Assembly: GCA_963580005.1 (NCBI GenBank)
Contig: CAUZJR010000013.1
Location: 1-26,686 of the forward strand
DNA from: UBA8437 sp963580005
GTDB lineage: Bacteria; Planctomycetota; Planctomycetia; Planctomycetales; Planctomycetaceae
Length of the DNA stretch: 26,686 nucleotides
Reading direction: 5' to 3'
In this document: positions 6,719 through 14,643 of the stretch, in pieces
Layout of the letters: every line of letters begins with the position of its first letter
Numbering within the stretch: the stretch's first letter is position 1
Notes under the pieces: generated by a model
Database searches by the model: none
What the model was told of the DNA's origin: nothing
Seen by the model: only the letters and a program-made list of their open reading frames with translations
Made by a program: the position numbers and the translations under genes

Positions 6719-7953
6719 GAAAGTGCGTTGAGCAACTTGATCAATGGCATCAGCAGAGCGATGGCGACGAGTCCTACGATCAGGGCCACTCCGAAGACCG
6801 CCACCGGTTCGATCAGGACGCGGATCAGCCCCGACTGCACGCGGGACTGTGCGGCACAGATGTCGCCGGTGGCGCGGAGCACATCCGAGAAGGCGTCGTC
6901 CCGGCCTTCCCATTCGAAGACGTGTGTGATTTCGGGGACCATCCTGTGGGTCGAGGCGGCCTGGCTCAGCGAGTGTCCTGCGGTAACGTCGATGACCATC
7001 CGGTTGGTGGCCTGCCCGATGTAGGCGTCGCCGGTCCCGCTGCCTGCCAACTGCAACGCCTCGGGCAGCGGCACACGATGATCGAGTCCGATTGCTAGCA
7101 GATGGCAGAAGCGTGAGATCGCACTGAGTCTGACCATGCGACCGATCGCCGGGACGTAGTAGACCCACTTGCGCCGTAGCGGTCCGGCCAGCTGACCGGC
7201 CAGGATCCAGGCCAGTCCCAGCAACAGCAGGAGCACCGGGAGGATCGCCAGTCGCCAGCCATCGAAGGCCTTGGCGAGCCACAGCACCGCGCGTGTCAGT
7301 TCGGGAATCTCCATGCCGAAATCGAGGAAGATCTTCTCAAAGGGGGGCACCACGAAGGCCGCAAGTGCTCCGGCGACCATCATCGTCACCAGCAGCAGCA
7401 GTGTCGGGTAGAACAATGCCAGCACGCTGCGGCGGCGGGTGTCGAGGCTGGTGCGGGCGAAATGCAGGTAGTGTTCCAGCAGTTCACCCAGCCGTCCGGT
7501 ATTCACACCCGCTCGCAGCAGCACCCTCAGGTGACGTGGGACGAGGTCGATTTGTCCGGCGACGGCTTCGTCGATCGAGAGGCCCTGTTCGAGTCGACTC
7601 GAGATGGTCTCCAGAGCCCGTCGCACTCGTCGCGAGGGCAGTTCCGATGCCAGCGCTCTGAGGCCCGCGGCCAGCGGCAGCCCGCCGCGGACGACATCGG
7701 CCATCCCGTCGACGACCGCAATCCTTTGGTCCTCGGCGATCCAGACAGCGTCCGGCTCGAGCACCTCCTCAACTGGCACCTCCTCGCCGGCCGCTTCCTT
7801 ACCGGACGGCCCCAAGATTTCCTCAAGCTCCTTCACGTGCAGCCCGTCCTGCAGCAGTCGTGCGACGGCGACGTACCGGTTTTCAGCCTCGATCGTCCCT
7901 TCCTTCACGGGTTGATCGTCGGCGTCGGTGGCCTGGTAGCGAAACCGGGGCAT
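6715..7953 (-). CDS. gspF: GspF-family inner-membrane platform protein (canonical form)
   Basis: A 412-residue protein, close to the usual GspF length of about 400. It is the only one of the three paralogues with the standard soluble N-terminus: MPRFRYQATDADDQPVKEGT matches the family pattern in which an aromatic-rich beta segment precedes a small helical domain. Two GspF domains follow: residues about 95-220 (SRLEQGLSIDEAVAGQ, LRAGVNTGRLGELLE) and about 300-410. A membrane helix ends with FVVPPFEKIFLDFGMEIPELT, and a last helix ends IALLMPLIKLLNALS. Three membrane helices are expected. It starts at ATG 7953, 38 nt after the previous gspF, the one junction in the operon without an overlap. 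It should transmit ATPase motion to pseudopilin insertion. Confidence 0.92.
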   Translation of the reverse strand: MPRFRYQATDADDQPVKEGTIEAENRYVAVARLLQDGLHVKELEEILGPSGKEAAGEEVPVEEVLEPDAVWIAEDQRIAVVDGMADVVRGGLPLAAGLRALASELPSRRVRRALETISSRLEQGLSIDEAVAGQIDLVPRHLRVLLRAGVNTGRLGELLEHYLHFARTSLDTRRRSVLALFYPTLLLLVTMMVAGALAAFVVPPFEKIFLDFGMEIPELTRAVLWLAKAFDGWRLAILPVLLLLLGLAWILAGQLAGPLRRKWVYYVPAIGRMVRLSAISRFCHLLAIGLDHRVPLPEALQLAGSGTGDAYIGQATNRMVIDVTAGHSLSQAASTHRMVPEITHVFEWEGRDDAFSDVLRATGDICAAQSRVQSGLIRVLIEPVAVFGVALIVGLVAIALLMPLIKLLNALS

Positions 7954-7991
7954 GCTGAGTCACACGTGGCTGAACGGAGGGGGGGTGAGGG

Positions 7992-9083
7992 TCAGGGTTG
8001 GGAGAGGGCTTCGAGGAGGTCGACGACGGGGAGGAACAGCGAGAGGCTGTAGATCAGTACGGCACCTCCGCCGACGACGGCCAGCATCAGGACGGGAAAC
8101 GCGATCTGAAACCACTCGGCCTGGTAGTCGGCCCGTCGACGCAGGATGGTGCTGGACTGGACCAGTGCCGGCTGCAGTGCACCCTGCGTTTCGGCCGACT
8201 GGATCATCCAGCGGACAAACGGCGTGGTGGCTCGAGCCTGGTTCAACACTTCGCCGAGGGAGGCACCGGCTTCGAGTTTCGCGACGATCAGTTCGCGACG
8301 GGACGAGAGGTGTGGGTCACCGCTGGCGTCGATGGCCAGCGGAACGGCCTCGGCCAGAGGCACCTCGTGCTCGAGCAGCATCGCCAGCAGTTCCGTGAAG
8401 TTGGCGCGGTGGAAGTTCATCAGCACCGAGCCGATCCAGGGCAGTCGGCGGAGTACGGATGCGGCCAGCCGCCCGGGGTGCCACGAGTGGCCGGCTCCGG
8501 AAGGATGCAGCAGCCATTTCCGGGACATCCACCACGAGCTGCCGACAACGAACAGTACCAACGGCAACGCCGGGATCCAGAACGGCATGGTCACCGACGC
8601 GGTCCTCATGATCCGCTGCACCAGGCCGTCGCCGGCCCCGAAGTCGACCAGCACCGAATCGAAGGTGGGGAACAGCGACACCAGGAACAGCGACCACAGC
8701 CCCCAGGCGAGCACGAGTACCAGGGTGGGATAGATCAGGGCCAGGCCGATCTTCTGTCGGAGTTCTTCGAGCGAACGTGAGAAGCTCGAGAGCGATTCGA
8801 GGGCCTGGTCGAGGCGACCTGTCTTGAGTCCGGCGGTGACCAGGGCTCGGTAGACCGGAGGAAACGACTGTTTCTGGTCATCGAGGGCTTCTTCAAGTGA
8901 GACGCCCTGGGCGAGCCGGTCGGCGAGCGAATCGACAACGCCGGCGACCTGTCGTCTGAGTCCACCCGCGGCCGACTTCAACCCCAGCTCCAGCGGCAGC
9001 CGGGCCCGGGTGAGCGCACAGATTTCGTCGTTGAGTGCGGCAAGATCTTCGAGTGACAGGGATGCCTGGTTCTCGGAGCTCAT
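7992..9083 (-). CDS. gspF: GspF-family inner-membrane platform protein (short N-terminus)
   Basis: A 363-residue protein from ATG 9083, which overlaps the gspE stop as ATGA; the frame opens much further upstream but only inside gspE. It lacks the soluble N-terminal beta domain of canonical GspF and begins with the first helical domain (ALNDEICALTRARLPLELGL, RLAQGVSLEEALDD, GLKTGRLDQALES). Next are two membrane helices around LFPTFDSVLVDFG. A second GspF domain follows (NFTELLAMLLEHEVPLAEAVPLA), with a final helix ending LFLPVVDLLEALSQP. It is the first of three GspF genes after the single ATPase gene. Loss of the N-terminal domain suggests a division of labour with the other two paralogues, which is inference. 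Confidence 0.9.
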   Translation of the reverse strand: MSSENQASLSLEDLAALNDEICALTRARLPLELGLKSAAGGLRRQVAGVVDSLADRLAQGVSLEEALDDQKQSFPPVYRALVTAGLKTGRLDQALESLSSFSRSLEELRQKIGLALIYPTLVLVLAWGLWSLFLVSLFPTFDSVLVDFGAGDGLVQRIMRTASVTMPFWIPALPLVLFVVGSSWWMSRKWLLHPSGAGHSWHPGRLAASVLRRLPWIGSVLMNFHRANFTELLAMLLEHEVPLAEAVPLAIDASGDPHLSSRRELIVAKLEAGASLGEVLNQARATTPFVRWMIQSAETQGALQPALVQSSTILRRRADYQAEWFQIAFPVLMLAVVGGGAVLIYSLSLFLPVVDLLEALSQP

Positions 9084-10312
9084 CGCTGTTCTCCGGGCTC
9101 CGGTCCCACAGAGGGCTCCGAGGACCTCAGCCCCAGCACGCGGACGACCTCCTCGGATGTCGTCCACCCGGCGTCGACCGCATCGCGTGCTGCGGAATCG
9201 AGATCGACGTGTCCGGTGGACAGTGCGGCGGCGTGCAGTGTACGGCTGTCGAGTTTGTTGAGTATGCCGTCGGCGATGGCCGGTTCGGACGGGTCCAGCC
9301 ACTCGGCGATGACACCTCGGCCGAGGTACCCGGTCCCGTGACAGAGGGTGCAACCGGTTGCGGACCCCGGTTCCGGGCTCGAATCTGGGGCTGTCGCGGC
9401 TGGCTGGGTGGCTGGCTGGCTGCAGGAGCAGAGTCGTCTGAGCAGTCGTTGGCAGAGGATGGCGAGGAGACTGCTGCGGAGCAGGTAGGGTTCGATGCCC
9501 ATGTCGGCCAGTCTCCCGATCGCCTCGGCCCCGCTACCGGCGTGGAAGGTGGTCAGGACCAGGTGCCCGGTCAGCGAGGCCTGCAGCACGGTTTCGGCGG
9601 TCTCGCGGTCGCGGATTTCTCCGACCATGATCACTTCGGGGTCCTGTCTCATCAGCGACCGCAATCCGGTGGCGTAATCGAAGCCGGCTGCGGGGTTGAC
9701 CTGTGACTGGGCGACTCCGGTGACGACCGATTCGATGGGATCTTCGAGGCTGACCAGGCTCAGGGGCTGATCCCCTTTTCCGGCGAGTTCCCTGAGGCAG
9801 GCATACAGCGTGGTGGTCTTGCCGCTGCCGGCGGGTCCGGCGACCAGCAGCACACCGCTGCGTCGGCCGAGTGTGTCTCGCAGTTGCTGTTCGAGGGTCT
9901 GCGGGAGTCCGAGTTCGTGGACGTGTGAGAGTCGATCGCTGGTGCGGAGCAGTCGGACGACGGTTTTTTCTCCGAAGAGGGTGGGGAAGGTGCTGACTCT
10001 CATGTCGAGCGTACTGTCGCCTGAGCGGATGCGTCCTTCCTGGGGCACGTCGGTCCGGTAGGTCAGCAATTCGGCGAGCACTTTCAGGCGGGCCACGACG
10101 TTTCCGGAGACGCGTCGAGGCAGATGGCCGACGTGTTGCAGGACGCCATCGATCCGCCACGACACATCGAGAGCGGTTTCGGTGGGGACGATGTGCAGGT
10201 CACTGGCCCCTCGGTGCCTGGCGGCTTCGAGCAGTCCATCGACGACGTCGGGGACACCCTCGGCTTTCAAGTTTTCGGCACCGTCCAGCAGCAAGGCAAC
10301 GGGTGAGTTCAT
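9080..10312 (-). CDS. gspE: GspE/PilB-family secretion ATPase
   Basis: A 410-residue hexameric motor ATPase for pseudopilus assembly, at the cytoplasmic face of the inner membrane. Domains: N2 at about residues 24-125 with ASDLHIVP (36-43); Walker A GPAGSGKTTT at 159-168; Asp box LEDPIE at 189-194; Walker B VIMVGEIRD at 227-235; His box HLVLTTFHAG at 250-259. A cysteine cluster follows, C295/C297 and C321/C324 with CHGTGY, like the GspE metal-binding insert although the first pair is CxC rather than CxxC. The N1 domain that normally docks to GspL/PilM is missing. ATG 10312 is chosen because it directly precedes the N2 domain; GTG 10471 would add about 53 residues of low-complexity sequence. 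No clear ribosome site is seen. It heads the operon. Confidence 0.9.
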   Translation of the reverse strand: MNSPVALLLDGAENLKAEGVPDVVDGLLEAARHRGASDLHIVPTETALDVSWRIDGVLQHVGHLPRRVSGNVVARLKVLAELLTYRTDVPQEGRIRSGDSTLDMRVSTFPTLFGEKTVVRLLRTSDRLSHVHELGLPQTLEQQLRDTLGRRSGVLLVAGPAGSGKTTTLYACLRELAGKGDQPLSLVSLEDPIESVVTGVAQSQVNPAAGFDYATGLRSLMRQDPEVIMVGEIRDRETAETVLQASLTGHLVLTTFHAGSGAEAIGRLADMGIEPYLLRSSLLAILCQRLLRRLCSCSQPATQPAATAPDSSPEPGSATGCTLCHGTGYLGRGVIAEWLDPSEPAIADGILNKLDSRTLHAAALSTGHVDLDSAARDAVDAGWTTSEEVVRVLGLRSSEPSVGPEPGEQR

Positions 10313-10454
10313 GCGGATGATCCGGATCGTGACGGCGTGTGGAAGGGGCGTCGAGGCCGCGGTTTCAGAAGCGGGGCCTGGATGCCGATGATCGAAGCGG
10401 ACGTCGTCGGTTTTTGACGATGGTACTCGGTTTCGGGCAGGGAGATTAGAAACC

Positions 10455-10484
10455 CTGCCAAGGGGTCGCACCGTGTGTTATTGT
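10455..10484 (+). promoter_or_regulatory. Weak candidate promoter in the 228-bp divergent gap (10313-10540)
   Basis: The gap between the minus-strand gspE and the plus-strand zinc-ribbon gene holds no ORF of interest. On the plus strand CTGCCA (10455-10460), an 18-nt spacer and TATTGT (10479-10484) preceded by TGT resemble a -35 and extended -10, about 57 nt before the ATG at 10541. Matches are only 4 of 6 in each hexamer. No convincing counterpart for gspE was found on the minus strand. Confidence 0.25.
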
Positions 10485-10540
10485 GGAGGCAGGGACCGAG
10501 ATGCCGGTCTGTGGACGCTGGTTACCTGCGTGATGTTGTC

Positions 10541-12442
10541 ATGAGTGTTTCGATTCAATCCTGTCCGTCCTGCCGGACTCTGCTGCTGACCGATACGGTC
10601 CAGTGCCCACTTTGTCAGCACGTGGTGGACCCGGAGGCGGCGGAACAGTTTTCGGGCGAACTGCCTGACGTGGTCGTTGTCGAGGATCGGAGCGGAGGGG
10701 TCGAGTGTGCCGACTGCGGCGAGGTGGTGCGCCCTGAACTTGTCCGCTGCTGGCGATGCGGCGCATTTCTGCGTCCCGAGATCGCGGCACGTTACCAGGA
10801 GATGCAACGGAATCCCTCGCCGGTGATGTACAGCCAGGAGCAGGGAGCCGGCGAGCTTGACGATACTGCCCTCGGCGCGGCTCAGCAATCCAGCACCTCC
10901 CCAGGCGGTGCTGCGACCATTTTGGAGGAAGAGGACTTCGAACTCGCAGACGGTGTCAACATGTCAGACGGTGCCGGTTTTGAACTCGATGATGAAATGC
11001 TCAAGCACACCCAACCGGCCTCGGACGACGATCAGCCAGCCGAGACCGCCGCCGAAGCTGACGCCGGGTCGGAGTCCGGGTCTGAGTCTGAATCTGAATC
11101 TGAATCTGAATCTGAATCTGAATCTGAATCTGGGCCTGAGAAGTCTGACGACACGGCCCATCCGATGGCCGAGAGTGGCGATGCGTTGCTGGACATTGCG
11201 ATGAGCGAGGAGGCCGAGACACGGACCCGCCGTCGACAGGGCTCTGCATCGGTCACCCGCGGTAGTGTCCGGGCCACGGCCAAGACCGGGTTCATCGTCT
11301 TCTGCCCCAACGGGCATCCGATCGAGGTTCAGGAACGACACCGCGGCAAGTCGGGAAAGTGTCCCAAGTGCCAGTCTCCGTTCCTGGTCCCACAACAGAA
11401 CTGGGACCCGTCGCTGGGGGATGGGGAGTCCGCGGAACCGGTCGATGAGCCGGCTGCCGAAACGTTGTTTGTCGAGTGGCTGGACGACGTGCACCTGCAC
11501 CAGGTGGACCCGGGTTCTCTGAAACTGAAGGCCGGCAGCCTGGCTGCCAGGTTCGAAGTCGTCGATGTGGGACTCTCGGCCGAGACGCTCGTGCTGGTCA
11601 AGTTGATCAAGAGCGGCGGTCTGTTTGGTGGCGGAGGGGGCAAGGGCAAGAAGGTCCCGCAGGTGCGTGACGAGGTGCGAGCACATCTCGAGGAGGTCCA
11701 GGCCACGGACGGTTTGCCGGCGGCCGAGTTCATCAGCCTTGCGGCCGAGACGTGCGAGGCGATGCGGATCGTGCAGCCGGCGCCCTACGCTCACGAATCG
11801 ATGTTCGCCGGGATCGATGTCTTCGGCGAAGGACGAATCGGCATCCGGTTGCCCGAGGATCCCGAGTCCAAGACGATCGATTTCATTTCGCTGTCACTCA
11901 GCGAATTCCGGCGGATCTCCAGGCGGTTTGGCCAATTGTACGGGATCGACGATTTCGGGGCCGATGTCGGTGTGCCGCTCGAGGATTCCACCAAGGAACT
12001 GACCTGCCACTACAACGAAGAGACGACCATGACGGTCGTCGAGGATGCGACGTACTACGAGGCCGACGAGGCCTACGAGGTCACTCGCGTCGGATATCGC
12101 TGCGAGGGTTGCGGACTGGTCGTCAGCGAGGATTCTCGGAAGAAGGAGAAGATCGGGGGCAAGTCGGGCAAGGGGATTGCCAAGGCGGTCTGTCCCAAGT
12201 GCAAGCGGGTCTTCGGCGACAACGCGTTGCACGAGATCACTCTGGTCGAGTCCGGTGAAGAGTCCGGTGAAGAAAGCGGAGAAGCGGCCGGCGCCGAAAC
12301 GGGCCGGGGATCGGTCGAGGAACCGGCCCGGGACCAGGCGGAGGCCCCGTCGGCGTCTGAGGACGCATCTGCAGGTGACAGCGGGGAGGCTGTCGACGAG
12401 GGGTCGGCCGGCGAGGTTGAGGCTGGGGACGACGTCGAGTGA
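10541..12442 (+). CDS. Large multi-zinc-ribbon protein with Ser-Glu repeat
   Basis: A 633-residue protein of unknown function, started at ATG 10541 directly before the first cysteine cluster; no good ribosome site is visible. Four cysteine clusters are seen: C8/C11/C22/C25; C56/C59/C70/C73; C255/H259-type with C274/C277 (FCPNGHPIEV...KCPKCQSPF); and C521/C524/C551/C554 (CEGCG...CPKCK). These look like zinc-binding knuckles. Between the second and third lies an acidic region with a Ser-Glu repeat at about 181-198. The part between the third and fourth clusters (about 300-500) is a folded domain I cannot assign, with a Gly/Lys-rich loop (GGLFGGGGGKGKK). The C-terminus after about 565 is acidic and low-complexity. 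No signal peptide or membrane segment, so probably cytoplasmic. The neighbouring genes give no clear role. Confidence 0.8.
   Translation: MSVSIQSCPSCRTLLLTDTVQCPLCQHVVDPEAAEQFSGELPDVVVVEDRSGGVECADCGEVVRPELVRCWRCGAFLRPEIAARYQEMQRNPSPVMYSQEQGAGELDDTALGAAQQSSTSPGGAATILEEEDFELADGVNMSDGAGFELDDEMLKHTQPASDDDQPAETAAEADAGSESGSESESESESESESESESGPEKSDDTAHPMAESGDALLDIAMSEEAETRTRRRQGSASVTRGSVRATAKTGFIVFCPNGHPIEVQERHRGKSGKCPKCQSPFLVPQQNWDPSLGDGESAEPVDEPAAETLFVEWLDDVHLHQVDPGSLKLKAGSLAARFEVVDVGLSAETLVLVKLIKSGGLFGGGGGKGKKVPQVRDEVRAHLEEVQATDGLPAAEFISLAAETCEAMRIVQPAPYAHESMFAGIDVFGEGRIGIRLPEDPESKTIDFISLSLSEFRRISRRFGQLYGIDDFGADVGVPLEDSTKELTCHYNEETTMTVVEDATYYEADEAYEVTRVGYRCEGCGLVVSEDSRKKEKIGGKSGKGIAKAVCPKCKRVFGDNALHEITLVESGEESGEESGEAAGAETGRGSVEEPARDQAEAPSASEDASAGDSGEAVDEGSAGEVEAGDDVE
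11081..11134 (+). repeat. Hexanucleotide microsatellite coding Ser-Glu
   Basis: TCTGAA is repeated seven times without a mismatch at 11087-11128 and is flanked by one TCTGAG unit and one TCTGGG unit. It encodes alternating Ser-Glu inside the zinc-ribbon protein. Slippage by whole units would change linker length without shifting the frame. Confidence 0.95.
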
Positions 12443-12535
12443 GTTGTCCGGGCGTGGGTCGAACCGATCGCGCCCGTCACGACCGGCTGCAACGGTTGTG
12501 CAGGTCAAAGACTCCGCAGAGCCATTCACGGTAGC

Positions 12536-12563
12536 TTGACCCGCCGATCCGGTCAGCTAGTAT
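12536..12563 (+). promoter_or_regulatory. Candidate sigma-70-type promoter for dnaG-rpoD
   Basis: TTGACC at 12536-12541, a 16-nt spacer and TAGTAT at 12558-12563 fit a housekeeping promoter well. It lies about 135 nt before the dnaG start, in a 256-bp gap after the zinc-ribbon gene. The implied leader of about 130 nt contains a direct and an inverted repeat. Confidence 0.45.
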
Positions 12564-12582
12564 TGTCGTGTCTCGCGTGGAT

Positions 12583-12604
12583 TTGGACGTCACTTGGACG
12601 TCAC
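12583..12604 (+). repeat. 11-bp tandem direct repeat in the dnaG leader
   Basis: TTGGACGTCAC occurs twice back to back, and each copy contains the palindrome GACGTC. The pair starts about 20 bp downstream of the candidate -10 box, a usual position for an operator. A third, partial copy (TTGGGC) follows. Confidence 0.7.
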
Positions 12605-12646
12605 TTGGGCGACTGGTTTCACGGCGAGCGGGGTCTGGCAGTTTGT

Positions 12647-12663
12647 CACATGGTTGTCATGTG
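12647..12663 (+). repeat. Inverted repeat in the dnaG leader
   Basis: CACATG, a 5-nt spacer GTTGT, and CATGTG form a perfect 6-bp inverted repeat 36 bp before the dnaG start codon. There is no T-run after it, so it is not a terminator. It could be an operator half-site pair or a weak RNA hairpin. Confidence 0.5.
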
Positions 12664-12698
12664 GCGGGTAGCCAATACAGGCATCGCAGGAGTGTCCT

Positions 12699-14624
12699 GT
12701 GACAGGCGGCTCCCCGAGTGATTTCAAGGAGCAGGTCCGTTCCCATACGGATCTCGTCTCGTTGATCGGTGAAATGGTCTCTTTGACGGCGCGCGGTGGG
12801 CGTGGCGATCATGTGGGACTGTGTCCCTTCCACGAAGACCACAACCCGTCGATGCACGTCTACGCTGATCGGCAGACGTATCGATGCTGGGTGTGCGATG
12901 CCGGAGGCGACTGTTTTTCGTGGGTGATGCACTTCGAGCACGTCGAGTTCCGCGAGGCGCTCGAGCAGTTGGCCGTTCGAGCCAATCTCGAGGTGCCTCG
13001 ACGACGAGGCGGTTCTGGTCCGGATCGGGACGAGAAGACGCGGTTGTACGAGGTACTGGGTTGGGCCGAGGAGCAATTCCATCGCTTCCTGCTGGAAGAC
13101 CCCTCGGCGGCTCGTGCCCGCGAGTACATTTCTGATCAGCGACGCCTGGGCCCGGAGGTGGTCACGAAGTTCCGCGTCGGCTTCCATCCTCCCGTCTGGG
13201 ATTGGTTGCAGGTGCGGGCCAAGGGTCGATACGGCGTCAGCGAGCTGGAGGCAGCCGGATTGGTACGTCAGAGGCAGGATGGATCGGGACTCCGCGACGA
13301 TTTCGTCGACCGAGTCCTGTTTCCGATCCACGACATGCGTGGTCGCACGGTCGGTTTCGGTGGCCGGATCCTTCCGGACCACACCTACGCCGATGCCCCC
13401 AAGTATCTCAACAGTTCAGAAAACCCGGTGTTCTCCAAGAAGAGCCTGCTTTATGGGCTGGCAATGGCCCGTGACGCGATCCGCCGCGAGAAGTCGGCGG
13501 TGGTGGTCGAGGGTTACACCGACTGCGTGACGGCTCACCAGTACGGAGTCGACCACGTGGTTGGCACTCTGGGTACGGCTTTGACCGACGAGCACGTGAC
13601 GGCACTCAAGCGGCTTTCCGAGAAGGTGGTGCTGGTCTACGACGGAGACCAGGCCGGCCAGCAGGCTGCCGAGCGGGCCCTGCCCCGCTTCCTGGTCCAG
13701 GACGTGGACCTGCGGGTGTTGACTCTGCCCGAGAGCCTGGATCCGGCGGAGTTTCTCGAACGGCATGGTGAGGCGGCGTTTCGTGAGCTGTGCCAGCAGG
13801 CGCCCGAAGCACTCGACTTCAAGTGGCAGGCCTCGATGGCTCGCATCGGCACCGCCACGGTGGATTCCCGCCAACGGCTGCTGGCCGAGATGCTCGACTT
13901 GATCGTCACCGCACCACGGCTGGCCGGGACACCTCGCGAGGCGGTGATCCTGGGCCTGGTGAGCCATCGACTGGGGATTGCCGAAACCGAATTGCGGACG
14001 GCTCTGAAGAAACAGCGGAACCTGCTGAAGAACCAGCAGCAGCAGCGCCAACCGGCTCGCACCGCCGACTCGGTGCCCGATGGAGTCGCCCGACGCGTCG
14101 ACGGGGGTCCGCCCGCCGGCGGTGCTGCTGCGGATTCACGGAACATTGGCGGAACGACTCGTGTCGAGCGGGCCGAGCGGGAGCTGATCGAGATCCTGCT
14201 TTCGTCTCCGGAACTGATCGAGCGGATCCGCGAGCAGGTGCGGGCCGAGGAGATTCGCGACGGTTTTCTGAGGCGGTTGCTGGAAGTCTGCTACCAGATT
14301 CACGACAACGGGGACTTGCCGAGGTTCGAGCGGGTGGCCGCGTCGATGGAGGATCCGGAATTGAAGCGGTTGCTGGTCAAGATCGACGAGGAGGCGAGGT
14401 CGAAGCAGACGACTCAGCGGCTGAAAGACTCGGAGTTTGATCTCGTTGAGGAAACCGTACAGGTATTGAAGTGGCGACGTGAGCGTGAGAATTTTGAGAC
14501 CGAGCGGAGCGGTCGGGCCGGTGGCGATGAGGCGACCGGCGGACTGGACGACGAAGACAGGGCCCGTCTGAGACGGGCGTTCGAGCATCACCAGAAACGA
14601 ACACGCCAGGGCGTGATTCGTTGA
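12699..14624 (+). CDS. dnaG: DNA primase DnaG
   Basis: A 641-residue primase that makes RNA primers at the replication fork. It starts at GTG 12699 with AGGAG 6 nt upstream. The N-terminal CHC2 zinc-binding domain has C42, H45, C63 and C66 (LCPFHEDHNPS...CWVC). The catalytic core has the expected FGGRILPD stretch near 221-230, and the TOPRIM domain has E271 in VVVEGYTD and D315/D317 in VYDGDQAG. The last 150 or so residues form the helical domain expected to bind the DnaB helicase (ERAERELIEILLSSPELIE). A Gln-rich linker separates the core from that domain. Length is ordinary for the family. It lies 19 nt before rpoD, as in the classical rpsU-dnaG-rpoD operon, but without rpsU. Confidence 0.97.
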   Translation: MTGGSPSDFKEQVRSHTDLVSLIGEMVSLTARGGRGDHVGLCPFHEDHNPSMHVYADRQTYRCWVCDAGGDCFSWVMHFEHVEFREALEQLAVRANLEVPRRRGGSGPDRDEKTRLYEVLGWAEEQFHRFLLEDPSAARAREYISDQRRLGPEVVTKFRVGFHPPVWDWLQVRAKGRYGVSELEAAGLVRQRQDGSGLRDDFVDRVLFPIHDMRGRTVGFGGRILPDHTYADAPKYLNSSENPVFSKKSLLYGLAMARDAIRREKSAVVVEGYTDCVTAHQYGVDHVVGTLGTALTDEHVTALKRLSEKVVLVYDGDQAGQQAAERALPRFLVQDVDLRVLTLPESLDPAEFLERHGEAAFRELCQQAPEALDFKWQASMARIGTATVDSRQRLLAEMLDLIVTAPRLAGTPREAVILGLVSHRLGIAETELRTALKKQRNLLKNQQQQRQPARTADSVPDGVARRVDGGPPAGGAAADSRNIGGTTRVERAERELIEILLSSPELIERIREQVRAEEIRDGFLRRLLEVCYQIHDNGDLPRFERVAASMEDPELKRLLVKIDEEARSKQTTQRLKDSEFDLVEETVQVLKWRRERENFETERSGRAGGDEATGGLDDEDRARLRRAFEHHQKRTRQGVIR

Positions 14625-14643
14625 TCTGTGGGAGGTTGTAAGC

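Noticed and set aside
10964..11794. A 276-codon minus-strand frame with an Arg-Phe repeat.
   Set aside because: The repeat is the reverse complement of the Ser-Glu microsatellite, and the plus-strand frame has the conserved cysteine clusters.
12443..12485. CGGGCG...CGCCCG inverted repeat after the zinc-ribbon gene as a terminator.
   Set aside because: The loop is long and no T-run follows; it is more likely chance pairing in GC-rich DNA.
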